A stretch of 13,067 nucleotides of DNA. Origin: Bacteroidales bacterium (GTDB taxonomy: Bacteria > Bacteroidota > Bacteroidia > Bacteroidales > UBA932). Within the stretch, counting starts at the first letter, position 1, and each line of letters begins with the position of its first letter. The stretch is taken from contig JAFZMA010000032.1 of the NCBI GenBank assembly GCA_017551215.1, positions 1 to 13,067 of the forward strand, written 5' to 3'. A program made the translations under genes and the position numbers. The notes under the pieces are model-generated. The model made no database searches. It had not been told where the DNA came from and saw only the letters and a list, made by a program, of their open reading frames with translations. Shown here one piece after another: positions 13,040 to 13,067 of the stretch.

Positions 13040-13053
13040 CCATCATTGTCTTG

Positions 13054-13067
13054 CGGAGAGACAGGGA
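13054..13067 (-). tRNA. 3' end of a tRNA, probably tRNA-Ser (rest beyond window)
   Basis: Read on the - strand the last bases are T-CCCTG-TCTCTCC-G followed by CAAGA. This matches the T-stem 3' strand, acceptor 3' strand and discriminator of the tRNA-Ser at 6566-6652 (CCCTC-ACTCACC-G, then CAAGA). The complementary acceptor strand would be GGAGAGA, common in tRNA-Ser, and discriminator G supports serine. Only 14 bases are inside the window, so the anticodon is unknown. Confidence 0.7.

Larger units (their letters stand above)
12724..13046 (-). repeat. Element A, right copy (inverted)
   Basis: This 323-bp copy, on the - strand, starts 7 bases after a tRNA end and carries the same 12-bp inverted ends as the left copy. 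The variable hairpin is the perfect palindrome GCCACGAG-CATG-CTCGTGGC, present twice (12733-12752, 12936-12955). It also has the first terminator hairpin (13020-13039), the long central hairpin and the spacer with GGGC-GCAA-GCCC. It is longer than the left copy because of two extra 32-bp units. The 81 bases between it and element B copy 3 (12643-12723) show no feature. Confidence 0.87.

Noticed and set aside
12659..13046. Overlapping open frames in the right element A encoding Ala/Gly/Arg-rich peptides similar to those in the left copy
   Set aside because: The peptide similarity follows from DNA repeat identity. Frames differ between copies and the hairpin variation is explained by base pairing, not by codon constraint.

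Overview
The window looks like chromosomal DNA from an uncultured-type member of the Bacteroidales. Several features point there: upstream regions carrying TAnnTTTG -7 boxes (two with a TTTG about 19-20 bases further upstream), weak use of Shine-Dalgarno sites, a Bacteroidetes-style TonB-domain protein, Cys-ladder LRR lipoproteins with the lipoprotein signals of this phylum, and a Porphyromonas-type deiminase. The species cannot be named from sequence alone. Most genes have roughly half G+C. The gene at 11681-12424 is clearly AT-rich (about one third G+C in the rows I counted), and the transposase-like gene near 7.1-8.0 kb is moderately so.

Left half (1-6503), ordinary host genes. A tight + strand run holds the end of a 5'-nucleotidase C-terminal domain, a LemA protein, an unknown exported protein overlapping lemA by ATGA, and a mini membrane protein with HExxH. 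It meets a VanX-like D-Ala-D-Ala dipeptidase lipoprotein head to head. Next come a BPL_N/class I amidotransferase-like lipoprotein with a good terminator, a TonB-domain protein with its own promoter, a convergent Spy/CpxP-like periplasmic protein, and a coupled pair encoding a small membrane protein and a GNAT acetyltransferase.

Right half (6566-13067), an accessory-like segment framed by repeats. A tRNA-Ser(CGA) on the + strand is followed 8 bases later by a 262-bp multi-hairpin repeat (element A), then a 106-bp imperfect palindrome (element B), a REP-associated tyrosine transposase (RAYT, HUH/Y1 nuclease), and a second B copy. At the far right the same order is mirrored on the - strand: the 3' tip of another tRNA (very probably tRNA-Ser), element A 7 bases later, then element B, here without a RAYT. 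All three B copies are exactly 106 bp. The A copies share 12-bp terminal inverted repeats and hairpins whose stems differ in sequence yet stay paired.

Between the two repeat clusters lie a YfcC-family transporter and an LRR lipoprotein (- strand), a divergent agmatine/peptidyl-arginine deiminase-family enzyme, and an AT-rich gene of unknown function. The transporter and deiminase may work together in arginine or agmatine use (inference). The most interesting candidate system is the RAYT together with the B palindromes and the tRNA-linked A elements: it resembles a REPIN-RAYT system in a Bacteroidales host, with an added link to tRNA 3' ends.
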